The notes under the pieces were generated by a model. It searched no databases, had not been told where the DNA came from, and was given only the letters and a program-made list of their open reading frames with translations. The position numbers and the translations under genes are program-made. Below are positions 7,506-17,078 of a DNA stretch of 36,865 bases, piece by piece (the stretch's first letter is position 1; every line of letters starts with the position of its first letter). The DNA is from Phormidium willei BDU 130791 (GTDB lineage: Bacteria > Cyanobacteriota > Cyanobacteriia > Cyanobacteriales > Geitlerinemataceae): the NCBI GenBank assembly GCA_001637315.1, contig LSZA01000035.1:1-36865 (forward strand), in the 5' to 3' direction.

Positions 7506-8613
7506 AACTGTGTGTTGGTAAAGTGTCTAAAATCGTACCGATTCGCTGAGTTCCCAGTCCATCCACGTGTAGTTGCCCCTGTACTGACATGTCCTGCAAC
7601 CGCGATGGCTGCCCCAACCACTCACGGAGAACTGTTCTCAACCGAGTGACGCTGACATGACTCGCCGTCCCCAAATACTGAATCACCCCCTCAGCCTGCA
7701 ACGCCTCACAAGCCGCCACCTGGTTTTCAGCAATGCTCACCACCACCGTGGGCAGTCCTAAACAACAGCGTTCCCAAGTGGTTGTCCCCCCCGCCCCCAA
7801 CGCTAAATCCGCCTGAGCCATCAAGTCCGCCAAATGGGGCCGAGTCGAGTAGAGCCTCGTTTCTCCAATCCCCGCCGAGTGACGAGCCTCCACCAACTGT
7901 TCCAGTTCTCGCCGGTGGGGATTGTTCGCCCCCACCACCACATCCACGGATATTTCCTCAAACTCCGACGACGACAACGCCTCCAGCGCCTTCCCCGTCA
8001 TATTCTGAGAATCCGTCCCCCCAAAAAACACCAACACCCGCCGCACCTGTCCCCGATGGGGAGAGAGGGCTTGACGATAGAGCGGATATTCGGGGCGTAA
8101 TAGTCCATAACGGGGGCCAAGGAGCAAGCGACAGGAGTGGGGAACCCATCCCTGATACCGCCGTTCCCCCAAATGACTATAATTCTGGTCTAGCAGCACA
8201 TCACAATCATGGGGACGATTTGCCAAATCATCAATCACCAAAATCTGTTTCACCTGGGGACGTAACTGCCGCTCCCAAACGGCATCGAGTCCATAATGGT
8301 CTACCACCAACCAGTCAGCAGACTCGCCTCCCAAGGCCAACAGAGTCTCCTGTGCGTCGGTTTCCCCAGAGACGCCCAACCAAGCCTGATAGTCCTCTCC
8401 CATCTCTGCTGAACTCTCGGGAGGGGGAGGCAGAACCGTCACCGGAAAGGCGGCTTGACTGAGCAGATGAATCAAATTCCCCGAATGTTCGCGACAGATA
8501 AAGCGCACCTCAGCCCCCCGCCGCCGTAACTCCTCCGCCAAAGTTCGACAGCGGATGAGATGTCCGCTGCCAATTTGTGCAGATGAATCAACCCGAAAAA
8601 CAACTTTCATCAT
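7498..8613 (-). CDS. pseG: UDP-2,4-diacetamido-2,4,6-trideoxy-altropyranose hydrolase
   Basis: PseG removes UDP from the diacetamido sugar, supplying the PseI substrate. The 371-residue GT-B-like protein carries the N-terminal motif RVDSSAQIGSGH, whose histidine (residue 17 or 18, depending on the start) corresponds to the catalytic His of characterised PseG. It also has VVDHYGLD, VIDDLANRPHDCDVLLDQ and, in the C-terminal lobe, FFGGTDSQN and GAGGTTTWERCCLGLP. All are family signatures. The start is one of three consecutive codons (GTG 8616, ATG 8613, ATG 8610). The gene overlaps pseH by 8 nt and follows the Uma2 gene by a few bases, so it lies in one transcription unit. It is G+C-rich, unlike pseH. 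Confidence 0.93.
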   Translation of the reverse strand: MMKVVFRVDSSAQIGSGHLIRCRTLAEELRRRGAEVRFICREHSGNLIHLLSQAAFPVTVLPPPPESSAEMGEDYQAWLGVSGETDAQETLLALGGESADWLVVDHYGLDAVWERQLRPQVKQILVIDDLANRPHDCDVLLDQNYSHLGERRYQGWVPHSCRLLLGPRYGLLRPEYPLYRQALSPHRGQVRRVLVFFGGTDSQNMTGKALEALSSSEFEEISVDVVVGANNPHRRELEQLVEARHSAGIGETRLYSTRPHLADLMAQADLALGAGGTTTWERCCLGLPTVVVSIAENQVAACEALQAEGVIQYLGTASHVSVTRLRTVLREWLGQPSRLQDMSVQGQLHVDGLGTQRIGTILDTLPTHSYV

Positions 8614-8621
8614 CACTCAAA

Positions 8622-9305
8622 CTACAAATCATCAGGGTTCACGCCCAATTGCCGTAATCGCTCCGCCATTTTCTCTGATTTTTCCCGTTCCGCTTGTCTG
8701 GATGTCTCGATTTCCCTCAAACTCCCGAGCCGTTCTCCCGTCTCAGGATTATAAAAGCGAAAACTGCCGTCCTGCAAGCGTCGTAACTCTAACCCCAACA
8801 CCTCCGAAAACAGGATTAAGCTTGGTTCATTCTCTCGGGGAGGAATCGGAAAATAATTACCATCCAGCAAACGCAATCCTTGAAGTGAGGGACTTAAATA
8901 ATCTGAGGTGGGATCATACTGAAAATACTCCTGAACGCCCAAATAGGCATAAAGGCCTTTTTTCGTGCCTTGGTCTTCACTGCGAGTACTTTTTGAGGTG
9001 ATTTCCAAAATAAAACTGGGCAGTGTATAATTCTCTTCCCAGACTTTATACGATAACCGTTGTTTATCCTCAACCCCAAACACCACAAAGACATCGGGAG
9101 CAACGACAGCTTTCGGATTACCCCGTTCATAGTAAACAAATAAGTTACCCGAAACATAGACATCTGAGCGATGCTGAAAATGCAGTTTCAGGCTCTCGGT
9201 TCCATAAATTAAATAATCCCGCGCCGCGTCACTCTCCGCCATGGGTAATCCATCAGAATCAGGATACTCAATCTCATTCAGAATCTTGTTCAGGGACGTA
9301 GGCAT
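8622..9305 (-). CDS. Uma2-family (DUF820) putative restriction-like endonuclease
   Basis: This 227-residue protein has a PD-(D/E)xK-like fold common in cyanobacteria, where dozens of copies per genome are usual and function is not established. The core shows VVAPDVFVVFGV (PD), PSFILEITSKST (E...S/T), KKGLYAYLGVQEYFQYDP (K and YxxxGxxEY) and ELRRLQDGSFRFYNPETGERL. The C-terminal 30 residues are charged and helical (ESSRQAEREK-like register) and end GVNPDDL. It is intact and of normal length. It sits between the PIG-L gene and pseG in the Pse cluster, a few bases from pseG, so it is probably co-transcribed. It belongs to a different subgroup from the two Uma2 copies at 13.2 and 17.1 kb. Confidence 0.85.
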   Translation of the reverse strand: MPTSLNKILNEIEYPDSDGLPMAESDAARDYLIYGTESLKLHFQHRSDVYVSGNLFVYYERGNPKAVVAPDVFVVFGVEDKQRLSYKVWEENYTLPSFILEITSKSTRSEDQGTKKGLYAYLGVQEYFQYDPTSDYLSPSLQGLRLLDGNYFPIPPRENEPSLILFSEVLGLELRRLQDGSFRFYNPETGERLGSLREIETSRQAEREKSEKMAERLRQLGVNPDDL

Positions 9306-9352
9306 GGGTTGTTATCCTAAAACGCCACATTAGAGACAGCCTAACACAAGAC

Positions 9353-10027
9353 TCACTCAATCCGCCTGCCCAAAACAAACGCCTCAGCCGCCCTAACTCC
9401 CACCGTTGCTCCCCGCCAGCGAGCCAACGCCTCAACCGCCTCAACGGAACGAGGATGGGGAAAGTCTCGCAGTTCTTCGCTATAGGCGGCGAGGGCTTCC
9501 AGTTTACGCTCAAGGGTATCAGAAATATCAATAAACCAGTTTGGCAAGAACGCAGCAGCGGAACCGGGGGGTTGCCATTCTGTACTCGATGGCACTTCAA
9601 AGAAAAGCAAGGTTTTCACGGGATATCCCGGCTGAGGACGACAGGCGGTGATAACGGCTTGATGAACGCACTGATGGTCAATGTTCACATCCCCCGCATG
9701 GTGAGTCAAAATCGTATCCGGTTGGTACTGGGTAATCCTCTCCTCAATCCGTTGGACAACCCTGAGTAGGGGAACCGTATCCAGTTGATTATCGGGGAAG
9801 TCAGCGAAACTGACGGATTCAATTCCTAACAACTCAGCGGCGGTGTGAGCGGCATCATGACGGCGTTGAAGTTCGGCGGACGCTTCGCCCCCACGGGAGG
9901 ACACCCCATCAGCTAAAAACATCACCTGTACGGAGTTTCCCTGACTATTTTGGGCGGCGATGCTCCCACCACATCCGAGGACTTCATCATCAGGGTGAGC
10001 GGCGATAACAAGAGTTCGTTTAGACAT
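9353..10027 (-). CDS. PIG-L (LmbE) family zinc deacetylase
   Basis: This 224-residue predicted N-deacetylase acts on an acetamido sugar or related amide. The zinc/catalytic motif AHPDDE is at residues 10-15, and the second zinc site is DVNIDHQCVH near 111-120. FFEVPSSTEW and a C-terminal AEAFVLGRR are typical of the family. The start overlaps the end of pseF by 8 nt, so it is translationally coupled to CMP-pseudaminate synthesis. Deacetylation of a pseudaminate intermediate before re-acylation by the nearby formyltransferase or GNAT would fit the context; this is inference. Family members also act on GlcNAc-lipids and mycothiol-type substrates. Confidence 0.85.
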   Translation of the reverse strand: MSKRTLVIAAHPDDEVLGCGGSIAAQNSQGNSVQVMFLADGVSSRGGEASAELQRRHDAAHTAAELLGIESVSFADFPDNQLDTVPLLRVVQRIEERITQYQPDTILTHHAGDVNIDHQCVHQAVITACRPQPGYPVKTLLFFEVPSSTEWQPPGSAAAFLPNWFIDISDTLERKLEALAAYSEELRDFPHPRSVEAVEALARWRGATVGVRAAEAFVLGRRIE

Positions 10028-10718
10028 CAGCCTTGAGAGAAATTACTTTCCACATCAGTTCAGCTTGCCGCCAATCCTCTTCAGTATCAATATCTTGAAT
10101 GCGCCACCGTGGAATCATCACCGGAGTTGACCACCGTTCAAAAATGCGTCGCTGTTCCAACCAAGCTTCGGGACGACCCCAGTAAAACTGGCCAGCATCA
10201 TGGAGAGCCTCAGGCAAGTCCTGAGACCGTTTATCGAAATGTTCGGGGAAAAACATCTCAATGCCGCCCTCTGAATTTTGTTGAAAGGCCCGGAAAATTG
10301 GCGAAGTAAAGTCGGTCACAGAAAACGCATAAGACCAATCCCCGGAGTTTAAACAGTTCCATCCCTGAATTAAATCATCGCTCTGTAACAACAAAGCCGT
10401 TGCATAAATACAACAAACAGCGTCCAAGTCCCAGCCTTGCTCAATTGCCCATTCTGTTGCGTGAGCAATCACTTCCGTAGTTCCCGCAAAATCATTCGCT
10501 AATTCAGCAGGTCTTACGAACGGAACCTCAGCCCCCCACTGACGAGCGACATCTGCAATTTCTAAGTCATCCGTAGAAACAAGAATATGGTCAAACAATC
10601 CACAGTCTTTTGCCGTTTGAATCGGGTGAGCAACGGCGGGCTTTCCAGCAAACTCTTTGATATTCTTGCGAGGAATCCGCTTACTGCCTCCCCGTGCCGG
10701 AATAATTGCAATTCTCAT
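10020..10718 (-). CDS. pseF: Pseudaminic acid cytidylyltransferase
   Basis: PseF activates pseudaminic acid to CMP-Pse with CTP. The 232-residue protein has the N-terminal CTP-binding loop PARGGSKRIPRKN at residues 7-19, HPIQTAKDCGLFDHILVSTDD and the acidic IQDIDTEEDW near the C terminus, all shared with NeuA/PseF. CCIYATALLL and FYWGRPEAW are characteristic of the PseF branch. It overlaps the PIG-L gene by 8 nt at its end. A 140-bp gap separates it from pseC, long enough for a separate promoter or processing site, though none is evident. Confidence 0.92.
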   Translation of the reverse strand: MRIAIIPARGGSKRIPRKNIKEFAGKPAVAHPIQTAKDCGLFDHILVSTDDLEIADVARQWGAEVPFVRPAELANDFAGTTEVIAHATEWAIEQGWDLDAVCCIYATALLLQSDDLIQGWNCLNSGDWSYAFSVTDFTSPIFRAFQQNSEGGIEMFFPEHFDKRSQDLPEALHDAGQFYWGRPEAWLEQRRIFERWSTPVMIPRWRIQDIDTEEDWRQAELMWKVISLKADV

Positions 10719-10858
10719 AAAACAACAAAAATTTTAGAATAAAGTCTTTGATTTCAACAACTCCCTAAACTAGCCCAACAACTCCCCAATAGAACAAGTT
10801 CCCCCATCATACCGGTCATGACACAAAAGAGACTTCATCAACAGACCCCATCAAATCA

Positions 10859-12024
10859 TCATCCCAAAACCTCCCGCAGCACAGCCACCACCCTATCCTG
10901 AGCCGACTCCGTCAACCCAAAATACAACGGCAAACTAATCGCCTCCCCATAATACCGCTCCGCCTCCGGGAAATCCCCCCAAGTAAAGCCCCGTTGCCGA
11001 TAAAACGGCTGAGTATGAACCGGGATATAGTGCAAATTCACCCCAATCCCAGCACTCCGCAACCCTTCAAACACCTGCCGATGGGTCTTCTCCAGCTTCT
11101 CCAGCTGCAAGCGAATCACATACAAATGCCAACTCGACTCCATCTCAGCCCCCTGCACCGGCAACCCTATCGGCAACCCTTGCAATAACGCATCATAGCG
11201 ACGCGCCAAATCCCGACGACGGGCCACAAACTCATCCAACCGCCCCATCTGACTCGCCCCCAACGCCGCCTGAATATCCGTCATCCGATAATTAAACCCC
11301 AACTCCAACTGCTGATAGTACCAAGGGCCATGACTCGCCTCCGTCAGCCAATCCTCACGCCGAGTAATCCCATGAGTCCGCAACCGAATCAGCCGTTCAT
11401 ACAAATCCTGCCGATTCGTCACCACCATTCCCCCTTCCCCCGTGGTAATAATCTTCACCGGATGGAAGCTAAACACCGCCATATCCGAATACGCACAGCA
11501 TCCCACCGACTTTCCCTGATAACGAGCGCCAATCCCATGAGACGCATCCTCCAGCACCGTCACCCCATAGCGACGGGCCAGGACCCCAATCTGCTCCATC
11601 TCACAAGACTGTCCCGCCAAATGCACCGGAACCAGCAACTTCGGCAACCGTCCCCGCCCCTGAGCCTCCAGCAACTTCTCCTCCAGCGCCGCCACACTCA
11701 GGTTATAGCTGTGGGGGTCAATATCCACAAAATCCACATCAGCCCCACAATACAAGCCACAATTCGCCGAGGCCACAAAGGTATTCGGCGAAGTCCAGAG
11801 CCTATCCCCCGGTCCCAACCCCGCCGCCAAACAGGACAAATGCAGCGCCGCTGTCGCACTGGTTACCGCCACCGCATAGCGCACCCCACAATACTCAGCC
11901 ACCGCCTCCTCAAAGCGAGCAATTGCCGGTCCCTGAGTAATCCAGTCCGAGCGCAACACCTGCACCACCGCATCAACATCCTCAGGGGAAATATCCTGAC
12001 GACCATAAGGAATATACTCTGCCA

Positions 12025-12025
<1 letters not shown>
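10859..12025 (-). CDS. pseC: UDP-4-amino-4,6-dideoxy-N-acetyl-altrosamine transaminase
   Basis: PseC is the PLP-dependent aminotransferase acting on the 4-keto product of PseB. The 388-residue protein belongs to the DegT/DnrJ/EryC1/StrS family. It has YGRQDISPEDVDAV at the N terminus, VAVTSATAALHLSC for phosphate binding and VLEDASHGIG for the PLP ring. The Schiff-base lysine is K191 in FSFHPVKIITTGEGG, and NYRMTDIQAALG lies in the C-terminal half. Its ATG overlaps the pseB stop codon (TGATG), so the two enzymes are translationally coupled, as expected for consecutive steps. Confidence 0.94.
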
Positions 12026-13726
<1,701 letters not shown>

Positions 13727-14009
13727 TCTCGAACGACTCTAGACAGACGACTGCTGCAACCAAGCCTGCAAATCCTCCATCCCCTTAAACTCCAACAACG
13801 CCTCCGCCAGGGCCTCCCGCTGAGGGGCCGACAAGTCCTTAACCCGTTGCTGCTGCTCCTCAGACAGCTCCCCACAGCGCCGAGTCAACAGACGCAGCAG
13901 CAGGGCCGACTCACCCTCTTGAAACACATCCTTATAAAACTGCGTATCCTGAACACGTACCTGAGTAATATCCAACATCTCCCGTATCGCCTCCAAACTC
14001 AAATTAGGG

Positions 14010-14069
14010 AGGGCGACCACAAGGGTTCGCCCCTACAAACCATGGGCGACCACAAGGGTTCGCCCCTAC
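14010..14069 (-). repeat. Double GTAGGGGCG-type repeat inside Rpn copy A
   Basis: Two inverted-orientation copies of the 27-nt unit seen at 6163-6189 lie at 14010-14036 and 14044-14069, 7 nt apart. Left (AAATTAGGGA) and right (AAATCCA) flanks match Rpn copy B, which shows that about 26 nt of the gene were lost when the repeats arrived. Confidence 0.8.
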
Positions 14070-14151
14070 ATACCAAATCCAACCGCCGCCGAAACTCTTG
14101 CTCCGTCGCCTCTTGCGCCAACAGGCGACGAGCATTCTCTGGCTCAGATCA

Positions 14152-14234
14152 GGCGGCAGAGCCGCCCCAGGTCGGTGTCATGGCAGAGCCATAACACCAG
14201 GATGCACCAGGATGCACCAGGATGCACCAGGATG
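14152..14234. repeat. Hairpin pair with AGA loops plus 10-bp tandem repeat
   Basis: GGCGGC-aga-GCCGCC (14152-14166) is followed by a longer hairpin with the same AGA loop (14174-14198; arms GGTGT.ATGGC and GCCAT.ACACC). Four perfect copies of CACCAGGATG follow (14195-14234). The block replaces the middle of Rpn copy A and codes for nothing recognisable. Confidence 0.8.
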
Positions 14235-14465
14235 TGGAACAGACCATCCAAGCAACGTTCCCGTTCCTTCAGGACTGGGGCAAAATAGTCGAAGCGGCAG
14301 TCCGAGGGTAGGCCCGGAATTAACTCCGCCACCAAGTTCGGTTCCAACAGGAAAATTCGGTAAAACAGTTTATCCGTTTTCATGAGGGCGATCGCAACAG
14401 ATTCCCCCCACTCTATCAACCAACCCACTCAGATTAAGACACCGAGTGTCACCGAGTGACTGAAC

Positions 14466-15467
14466 CTACCCCAACTCGTCTAACAGGTCCTCAAACGACC
14501 CCCAAGACTCCAACGACGCCGCCCCTTGCAGCAGCCGTCGCAATTGGGACTCATCCCGGATCTGATTCACCCGTTCCAACCCAGCCGTCGGAACCGGACC
14601 AAACCGCGCCCTCAGCACCTCGGCGATCGCGACCCGAGTCGCCTCCAGCAGTCCCTCCTGACGACCTTCCTGACGACCTTCCTGACGACCTTCCTGACGA
14701 CCTTCCTGACGACCCGTCTCCAAGGCCCGACGTTCAATATTACTCAGAATCGGCATATTTCGTTCCTCCTGATACTGACGTAGCTTGCTATCAAAACTCT
14801 CCTGCAACACCGACGGCAAAGTCATCATCCAATCCAACACCCGAAAGAAGCGAATCACCTCCTCCTCAGTATAATCGCGTTCATAGAGCAATTGCACCAA
14901 CGTCCATTTCCAGCCTTCGCGGTCTTGTGCATTCCCTCGCGTCGCCTGAGTCTTCAGATGAGCCATTACCAGCAGCGCAAAGGGATTCGATGAGTTTTCC
15001 AAACTCGACCACTGAGACTCATAATCCAGAAGTTTCACCTGAGGAAACTTAAACTCCAGGGAACAGCCCGCCAACTCATAGCCATACCCTGCCGGTCGCC
15101 AATTGGGCTGGTCATCCCCAAGAATTGCCAAACTAATCACCCTCTTATGGATATCGAAGGAGCGGTAATGATACACATACATCCGTTCCTCAAACAGATT
15201 ATCCCGTTGACTCTGAATCTCAACGTGAATCAGCAGATAGGCCTCTTCGCCATTTTTTTGCCAAACTTTGAACAGTTTATCCCCCTCTCGTTCCCCACTC
15301 TCAGCACCGGGACTGATTTGTTGCAATTCCTTATCCAGGGACTCATAGCCGCGACTCCAATCCACCAGAGCATGAACCTGGGGAAAAAAGAACTCCAGGA
15401 ACTGTTCGAGATAATCTTCAATCGCCTCTTTCCAGGGTTGGTCAAAATTGGCATTGGGGGTCTTCAC
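14466..15467 (-). CDS. Rpn/DUF4351-type PD-(D/E)xK putative nuclease
   Basis: This 333-residue protein belongs to the cyanobacterial group annotated as Rpn-family or putative transposase proteins. The N-terminal 150 residues carry YLLIHVEIQSQRD (E-x-Q of the PD-(D/E)xK core) and YVYHYRSFDIHKRVISLAIL. Residues about 165-240 are helical (FALLVMAHLKTQATRG, WKWTLVQLLYERDY). Next come five direct RQEG repeats encoded by 12-bp DNA repeats (14658-14714), then a C-terminal helical tail. It is full length and intact, unlike the three DUF2887 copies around it, and belongs to a different subgroup. Related E. coli Rpn proteins promote RecA-independent recombination; whether this one does is unknown. Confidence 0.75.
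   Translation of the reverse strand: MKTPNANFDQPWKEAIEDYLEQFLEFFFPQVHALVDWSRGYESLDKELQQISPGAESGEREGDKLFKVWQKNGEEAYLLIHVEIQSQRDNLFEERMYVYHYRSFDIHKRVISLAILGDDQPNWRPAGYGYELAGCSLEFKFPQVKLLDYESQWSSLENSSNPFALLVMAHLKTQATRGNAQDREGWKWTLVQLLYERDYTEEEVIRFFRVLDWMMTLPSVLQESFDSKLRQYQEERNMPILSNIERRALETGRQEGRQEGRQEGRQEGRQEGLLEATRVAIAEVLRARFGPVPTAGLERVNQIRDESQLRRLLQGAASLESWGSFEDLLDELG
14658..14714 (-). repeat. 12-bp minisatellite encoding RQEG repeats
   Basis: The unit CTGACGACCTTC (plus strand) occurs four times perfectly, with a fifth degenerate copy. Its length is a multiple of three, so copy-number change alters the RQEG count without breaking the frame. Confidence 0.85.
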
Positions 15468-15563
15468 CGCGCTGACTCCTGATGACCGGTCACATCACCC
15501 CTTATTGTACCCCAAACCCTCCCTAAAATCTCCTCTTGGGAGGGATGCCAACCGGGGGGGTCT

Positions 15564-15592
15564 GGCTAGAGTCGCAACTGACGACTCCAGCC
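15564..15592. terminator. Hairpin in the gap between two Rpn genes
   Basis: GGCT-a-GAGTCG, a 7-nt loop, then CGACTC-c-AGCC make a 10-bp stem with one mismatch. It lies downstream of copy B and upstream of the 333-residue gene (both minus). No T-run follows on either strand, so termination is only a possibility. Confidence 0.3.
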
Positions 15593-15798
15593 AACATCCT
15601 CAGCGGCTAGCCAACACCATCGAACCTAAGCCAAACCGGCCAACCCAGCCTGAAAATCCTCCATCCCCTTAAACTCCAACAACGCCTCCGCCAGAGCCTC
15701 CCGCTGAGGCGCCGACAAGTCCTTAACCCGTTGCCGCTGCTCCTCAGACAGCTCCCCACAGCGCCGACTCAACAGACGCAGCAACAGTTCAGACTCTC

Positions 15799-15858
15799 CC
15801 CGTTCCAAACCCCGTTCCAAACCCCGTTCCAAACCCCGTTCCAAACCCCGTTCCAAAC
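15799..15858 (-). repeat. 12-bp minisatellite encoding GLER repeats
   Basis: Five perfect copies of CCCGTTCCAAAC (plus strand) encode consecutive GLER units in Rpn copy B. Copy A lacks them entirely at the same point, so the array has expanded or been lost since duplication. Confidence 0.85.
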
Positions 15859-16492
15859 CTTGCTCCTGTCCCTTCTGGAACACATCCTTGTAAAACTGCG
15901 TATCCTGAACACGCACCTGAGTAATATCCAACATCTCCCGTATCGCCTCCAAACTCAAATTAGGGAATTTACCGACCATTATACTCTCGACTAAATCCAG
16001 CCGCCGCCGAAACTCTTGCTCCGTCGCTTCTTGCGCCAATAGCTGACGAGCCTTCTCCGGGGCCTCCTCCTCCGATAACACCAACAATCGCAACAAGGCC
16101 AAATTCGGCGTCAACTCCTCTAACGGAATCAAATCCTCCAAATAAAACCGTTCCACCTGAGTCGCCAACACCCCTTGATAAGGGTCTTCTTCCCCAAAAT
16201 TCAAAGTGCGGCGAGGGAACAACAGTAGACCCCGCCAAGGTCGCGTCACCTGATACTGTTCCAGATAGAGAAACACCTGGGCAAAAAAACGGCGATAAAA
16301 CCCAGGGTCTCCTTGCATCTGGGCTTCGAGAAACACCAATGGTAAACTCGGGTCATCACCCAGGGGCATCAACAACCCATCCAAGCGGCGTTCCCGTTCC
16401 TTCAGGACTGGGACAAAATAGTCAAAACGGCAGTCCGGGGGTAGGCCTGGAATTAACTCTGCCACCAAGTTCGGTTCCAACAGAAAGATGCG

Positions 16493-16603
16493 GTAGGGGC
16501 ATAACCCACCCCTGCCCCTCCCAGGAGGGATAACCCACCCCTACCCCTCCCAGGAGGGATAACCCACCCCTACCCCTCCCAGGAGGGGATTTTTCGCCCC
16601 TAC
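16493..16603. repeat. GTAGGGGC...GCCCCTAC element with 29-bp internal tandem repeat
   Basis: The 111-bp element has 8-bp inverted ends and three near-identical 29-bp units (16501-16529, 16530-16558, 16559-16587). Each contains the palindrome CCCCTCCCAGGAGGG. Related single units occur at 23493-23542 and about 31825-31853. It sits at the start of Rpn copy B. Confidence 0.85.
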
Positions 16604-16612
16604 AATTTTCAT

Positions 16613-16702
16613 GACTGCGATCGCTTCCAATTTAGTCCGTAGGATTGGCGATCGCCGATTCAAGTACATGGCGACAACATTGGTATCGAGTCAATACAGC
16701 AC
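16613..16702 (-). pseudogene. VapC (PIN-domain) toxin remnant, N-terminal 30 codons
   Basis: Starting at the GTG directly after the antitoxin stop, the frame reads VLY, stop, LDTNVVAMYLNRRSPILRTKLEAIA and then runs into the ATG of Rpn copy B. LDTNVV with a following YL is the PIN-domain first strand with its catalytic Asp. An internal TGA replaces the codon normally encoding a hydrophobic residue (the usual start is M-x-Y-L-L-D-T-N). Everything after about residue 30 is absent, cut at the Rpn gene. Not recorded as an ORF because of the stop. Confidence 0.7.
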
Positions 16703-16984
16703 TTAAATGGATTGATTGGCGAACAAGTCTTCCGGCGGATCATCTAATTCTGTAGACACTCCTTCTTCATCAATGATGATGAGATCATCCGCACAACTTC
16801 CCCAAGTTTTTTCAAAGAAACCTGAGGGCCACTCGCGGTCCTTGGCGACCCGGTCTTGTCCTGGAGAGGTCGTCGCTTGGAATACCACCAAAACGTCGAG
16901 TTCAGTGTTCCTGACGTCCGAGGGCATCTGTACGTTCAAGATTCCATCGTCTCCGATATGGGTCGTTAAACGAATGTTTAACAT
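16703..16984 (-). CDS. VapB-type antitoxin-like protein (orphan)
   Basis: This 93-residue acidic protein begins MLNIRLTTHIGDDGILNVQMP, a short beta-strand opening seen in small cyanobacterial proteins encoded next to PIN-domain toxins. A VLVVFQ strand and an acidic tail (DDPPEDLFANQSI) follow. Its stop codon abuts the GTG of a VapC remnant (16613-16702), so it was the upstream antitoxin of a pair whose toxin is destroyed. No DNA-binding motif can be named with confidence, and the assignment depends mainly on that context. Confidence 0.6.
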   Translation of the reverse strand: MLNIRLTTHIGDDGILNVQMPSDVRNTELDVLVVFQATTSPGQDRVAKDREWPSGFFEKTWGSCADDLIIIDEEGVSTELDDPPEDLFANQSI

Positions 16985-17078
16985 AGGGGATGATTCGGCT
17001 ATTTAATGGGAGGATGAACTCACTCTCCCATGTTACCAGTCGCCGCGAAGCGATAACGAGAAACTCCGCCAACCCCCC

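Larger units (their letters stand above)
13739..14383 (-). pseudogene. DUF2887/Rpn-type nuclease gene, copy A (decayed)
   Basis: Two pieces of one gene survive. The N-terminal piece starts at ATG 14383 (MKTDKLFYRIFLLEPNLVAEL) and runs to RERCLDGL. The C-terminal piece (LPNLSLEAIREMLDITQVRVQ to the stop at 13739) holds the helical DUF4351-like tail. Against copy B (15626-16612) roughly 350 nt of the middle is gone and replaced by a hairpin/tandem-repeat cluster (14152-14234). A double GTAGGGG-type repeat (14010-14069) replaces the MVGKF segment. The frame is broken at both places. Family members are annotated as Rpn/putative transposase nucleases; this copy cannot make a full protein. Confidence 0.85.
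15626..16612 (-). pseudogene. DUF2887/Rpn-type nuclease gene, copy B (5' end disrupted)
   Basis: Most of the protein is open (284 codons from a TTG at 16480). It contains LVAELIPGLPPDCRFDYFVPVL, the nuclease core PLVFLEAQMQGDPGFYRRFF, FYLEDLIPLEEL, a five-fold GLER repeat and the LSAPQREALAEALLEFKG tail. The original start survives as ATG AAA AT at 16612, but codons for TDKLFY are replaced by a 111-bp repeat element (16493-16603) that brings in stops. Copy A shows the intact start MKTDKLFYRIFL. Translation from TTG 16480 would lose only the first 12-13 residues, so residual function is possible. Confidence 0.75.

Noticed and set aside
7782..8462. Plus-strand 226-codon proline-rich ORF
   Set aside because: Antisense to pseG, whose motifs are clear; proline runs are the complement of Gly codons.
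16501..16587. CRISPR-like array (three 29-bp repeats)
   Set aside because: Repeats are directly adjacent with no spacers, and no cas gene is near; it is the core of an interspersed repeat.
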